DNA from: Lacihabitans sp. LS3-19
GTDB taxonomy: Bacteria; Bacteroidota; Bacteroidia; Cytophagales; Spirosomataceae
Assembly: GCF_024343575.1 (NCBI RefSeq)
Contig: NZ_RJUA01000128.1
Location: forward strand, 1 to 64,000
Length of the DNA stretch: 64,000 bases
Reading direction: 5' to 3'
The notes under the pieces were generated by a model, which was not told the origin of the DNA, did not search any database, and saw only the letters and a list, made by a program, of their open reading frames with translations. Every line of letters starts with the position of its first letter. Positions within the stretch are counted from its first letter, which is position 1. This document shows positions 61,524-64,000 of the stretch, in pieces. Both the position numbers and the translations under genes were made by a program.

Positions 61524-62570
61524 ATGAAACTTATCCTGTTTCATATTTTATTTATCAATCAACCACTGGTAAAAATCATTACCAATGAGCGTGCGTTTTT
61601 CCCAAAACCAGATTCGGTCATATATTTCAATGCCCTCGAAAATGATATTAGGTTTTTTGTAGATCCCTCTCCAATATATGATTCAATTCAATATCAATTG
61701 GTAGGATATGATTCCAAAGCCTTAACCACAGAATATCCAGAAATAAGATATACAGATCTGGAAGGAGGAAACTATACGCTAAATGTTAAGAAATACAATA
61801 GTGGCAAAATCATTGAGAATATTTCTACCCAAATAGAAATAGAAAGAGAACTTACCGAAGAATGGTGGTTTTGGCCTTCTTTGGCAGTATACGCTATGTT
61901 GCTGATAGGAGCTGGCTTTTATTTTTATTTGATAAACTCGTTTCGTCAAAAAATGAAAGTGCAGGTTTTACGAAATCGCATAGCATCAGACTTGCACGAT
62001 GAAGTGGGTGCCACGCTGAGCAGTATTGCCATGTCTTCCAATTTAGTAAATCGAAAAATTGGCTCCACAAACCCGGAAATACAAAGTATACTGGCACAAA
62101 TCAAAACAGATTCCGAAGAAACGATACATACCATAAGGGATACTGTCTGGACCATCAACCCAGATAATGATTCATTTGAAAAGCTTATAGAAAAACTTCG
62201 GGCTTTTGCCTATCTGATTCTCAATATCAAAGGAATAGAATTGGTTTTTAAGAATGAATTGGCAAATTCTAAAAGCCCAAAATTATTAATGGAACAACGT
62301 AGAAACGCCTATTTGATAATCAGAGAGGCTCTGAATAATATAGCAAAACATTCTGATGCAACGATGGCCGAAATGCATATAGAAAAGCTAAAGGAAGGGA
62401 TAAAAATAGGTTTGAAAGACAATGGAAAAGGCTTTGATAAAACAGCACTATCAGAAGGAAACGGCCTAAAAAACTTTGAAAAAAGAGCCAAAGAAGGCTT
62501 TATGGATTTTGAATTGAAAACAGAAAAAGGGCAAGGAACAGAAATAAACCTTATGATACCCGAACTGTAA
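61524..62570 (+). CDS. NarL-type sensor histidine kinase with a short Y_Y_Y-like periplasmic domain
   Basis: This 348-residue kinase begins with a short hydrophobic segment and a beta domain of about 90 residues like the Y_Y_Y domain (IQYQLVGYDSKALTTEYPEI, YTDLEGGNYTLNVKKYNSGK). One membrane helix follows at about 117-138. The HisKA_3 box NRIASDLHDEVGATLSSIAM has His158. The HATPase_c domain contains IREALNNIAKHSDA, LKDNGKGFD and GNGLKNFEKRAKE. Typical Bacteroidota relatives have a propeller of about 14 blades before Y_Y_Y; it is missing here. The response regulator gene starts 63 bp downstream. Confidence 0.88.
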   Translation: MKLILFHILFINQPLVKIITNERAFFPKPDSVIYFNALENDIRFFVDPSPIYDSIQYQLVGYDSKALTTEYPEIRYTDLEGGNYTLNVKKYNSGKIIENISTQIEIERELTEEWWFWPSLAVYAMLLIGAGFYFYLINSFRQKMKVQVLRNRIASDLHDEVGATLSSIAMSSNLVNRKIGSTNPEIQSILAQIKTDSEETIHTIRDTVWTINPDNDSFEKLIEKLRAFAYLILNIKGIELVFKNELANSKSPKLLMEQRRNAYLIIREALNNIAKHSDATMAEMHIEKLKEGIKIGLKDNGKGFDKTALSEGNGLKNFEKRAKEGFMDFELKTEKGQGTEINLMIPEL

Positions 62571-62633
62571 GTCCACCAATATTGGTGGGTTTCAGTGATA
62601 TCAAAATGTAGGATATTTGCATAAAAAAACGAA

Positions 62634-63290
62634 ATGGTGGAAGAAGCAATGAAATTGGTAACCGTGATATTGTTTGAAGACAATACCAGCTATAGAAATA
62701 GCCTGACCAATTTCTTTACTGGTGTAGAAGGAATTTTGTTTGCTGGAGCTTTTGGTGATGCCAATGAAGTGCTATCAAAAATAAGAAAACACAAGCCCGA
62801 CGTAGTGCTGATGGATATTCAGATGCCTGGGATAAGTGGCATAGAAGCCCTAAAAAAGATAAAAAGCAGCTACCCAGAGGTCAAGGTTTTGATACAGACG
62901 ATTTTTGAAGATGATCACAAGATATTTTCAGCCATATGTGCAGGAGCCAACGGCTATGTACTTAAAAGCCCCGACCCAGAGCTAATGTTACAAGGCATAA
63001 TGGACGTATATGATGGTGGCGGCCACATGAGCCCGACTATTGCATTGAAAGCCATGAAGATGTTTCAAAACCAGTTTGTGGCCAGCCAAAGCACATATGT
63101 GGAACTGACCGAACGCGAAAAAGAGATATTAGGCCTGATGGTAAAAGGCAAAAGCTATAAAATGATAGCCGAAGCAGTATTTTTGAGCTATCATACCGTG
63201 CATTGGCACGTTAAAAACATTTACGAAAAATTACATGTAAACTCAGCCCCTGAGGCTGTTGCAAAGGCTATTGAGGGGAGGTTGGTGTAG
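62634..63290 (+). CDS. NarL/FixJ-family response regulator
   Basis: This 218-residue protein has a receiver domain (VTVILFEDNTSYRNSL, phospho-acceptor Asp61 in DVVLMDIQMPGISGIEAL, Lys in YVLKSPDPELM). A LuxR-type helix-turn-helix follows at about 150-215 (LTEREKEILGLMVKGKSYKM, LSYHTVHWHVKNIYEKLHV). A start at the second Met (62649, MKLVTVILFEDN) is also plausible because a purine-rich GGAAGAAG precedes it. It is the partner of the kinase at 61524 by adjacency and domain class. Confidence 0.92.
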   Translation: MVEEAMKLVTVILFEDNTSYRNSLTNFFTGVEGILFAGAFGDANEVLSKIRKHKPDVVLMDIQMPGISGIEALKKIKSSYPEVKVLIQTIFEDDHKIFSAICAGANGYVLKSPDPELMLQGIMDVYDGGGHMSPTIALKAMKMFQNQFVASQSTYVELTEREKEILGLMVKGKSYKMIAEAVFLSYHTVHWHVKNIYEKLHVNSAPEAVAKAIEGRLV

Positions 63291-63332
63291 GTTAGTTATT
63301 TATTGATTTTTTAAACCTTAAAATATAAAATT

Positions 63333-64000
63333 ATGGGCAATTTCATTAATCTTGATGATACAAAAAATTTAAAATTTAATCCTATTATATTTTTCAGTGC
63401 TGGCGAAGCTTTGGGATATAAAGATCGAGATAATAATATCGATGCTAAAATGATACAAAGATTTTTTGAACCAATTGATAAATTGTTTGGTGATTATGAG
63501 ATTATGAAAAAATTCGGAATTCATCATAAATTATACCAAAACAAAATTTTCAATTACACAGATGATTTTATTGGAGAATTAAACGACATTGAAAAAATTA
63601 CATTTTTCGATAATGAGTCAGAGGATTATCAAAATGATCCTGAATTTAAATTAGATGTTTTGAAAAGCAATATCCTAAAGGATCCTAAAGCGATTTTAAT
63701 AATATTCTTGATATTTGATAAAAATAAAATGGCTTTCAGAATAGGTACTTTTGTGATTAATAATAATGATATATTTCTTAATCAAAAAGCTGAATATTTT
63801 AATAAAATATCAGATAAAATAGGTAATGATTATAAAATAATTCAAACGTTTGCAATAGACCCAGAAAAATTAATACAAATAGGCGATATAGATGATGCAT
63901 TTCAAACACATTATAGACGTGTTATTAAAAGAGATACTAAAACTAAAGAAGGTGTTACAAAAAAATTTATTGGTTTTGTAAATGCTAAGAAGTTAGAACT
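63333..64000 (+). CDS. Unrecognised protein, partial (3' end off window)
   Basis: An open frame starts at ATG 63333 (MGNFINLDDTKNLKFN) and stays open for 222 codons to the window edge. The visible part is rich in Asn, Asp, Ile, Lys and Phe, with IIFFSAGEALGYKDRDNNID and AILIIFLIFDKNKMAFRIGT, and has no signal peptide. Its base composition is clearly more AT-rich than the adjacent two-component genes, which suggests recent acquisition. I cannot assign a family from this part. Confidence 0.65.
   Translation, partial: MGNFINLDDTKNLKFNPIIFFSAGEALGYKDRDNNIDAKMIQRFFEPIDKLFGDYEIMKKFGIHHKLYQNKIFNYTDDFIGELNDIEKITFFDNESEDYQNDPEFKLDVLKSNILKDPKAILIIFLIFDKNKMAFRIGTFVINNNDIFLNQKAEYFNKISDKIGNDYKIIQTFAIDPEKLIQIGDIDDAFQTHYRRVIKRDTKTKEGVTKKFIGFVNAKKLE

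Overview
The window is an AT-rich chromosome segment of a Bacteroidota bacterium, most likely of the Cytophagales. The evidence is several outer-membrane TonB-dependent receptors with CarboxypepD_reg-like N-terminal domains, a type IX secretion (T9SS) C-terminal sorting domain, a DUF2480 gene, ELWxxDGT-repeat and 3-coathanger proteins, LytTR and ECF regulators, and many copies of the Bacteroidota -7 promoter box TAnnTTTG just upstream of genes. No rRNA, tRNA, insertion sequence, CRISPR array or prophage was recognised.

Layout. Positions 1-11.8 kb (all minus strand) hold sensory and outer-membrane genes with much decay: an edge-truncated protein with repeated GAF-like modules, a histidine kinase broken by loss of its H-box and a late stop, two paralogous beta-barrel receptors with a wrecked acyltransferase between them, a small C-terminal gene remnant, an intact histidine kinase and an AEC transporter. 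The two receptors and the remnant share one promoter layout: a direct repeat of 21-bp period placed exactly 52 bp upstream of a TAnnTTTG box. At 12-31.4 kb lie a large ELWxxDGT protein, housekeeping genes (ygiQ, crotonase, murI, pnuC, DUF2480, a MazG-like gene) and secreted enzymes (a T9SS metzincin protease, an S1/P1-phospholipase C-like enzyme, a YdjC/ChbG-like deacetylase). This stretch also has a structured GC-rich leader and an 81-83 bp tandem array of hairpins.

At 31.5-47.8 kb is the most interesting block. An ECF sigma factor is followed 1 bp later by a membrane protein with an anti-sigma-like N-terminus and periplasmic TPRs. Tail-to-tail with it is a membrane-anchored TPR-CHAT (caspase-like) protein. 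Divergent from the sigma gene are a stand-alone LytTR regulator and an eight-gene operon of OmpA, FG-GAP and lipoproteins. The sigma gene, the LytTR gene and the operon all carry the same bipartite element TGTTTACTTT-N13-TACTAA. This suggests one sigma regulon controlled by a periplasmic protease switch, similar in logic to the TPR-CHAT/Csx30/RpoE part of type III-E CRISPR but with no CRISPR component here.

At 47.9-64 kb are a third TonB receptor with an odd Ala-rich repeat insertion, a DUF3089 hydrolase with mannose-1-phosphate guanylyltransferase, an aldo/keto reductase lacking the usual catalytic His, a coiled-coil membrane protein, an OmpR-type two-component system, trpA, an M20 peptidase, an N-acetylmuramoyl-L-alanine amidase, a NarL-type two-component pair, and an unrecognised very AT-rich gene running off the right edge.

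Family names come from sequence recognition without database searches. Residue positions are approximate unless a specific residue number is given.
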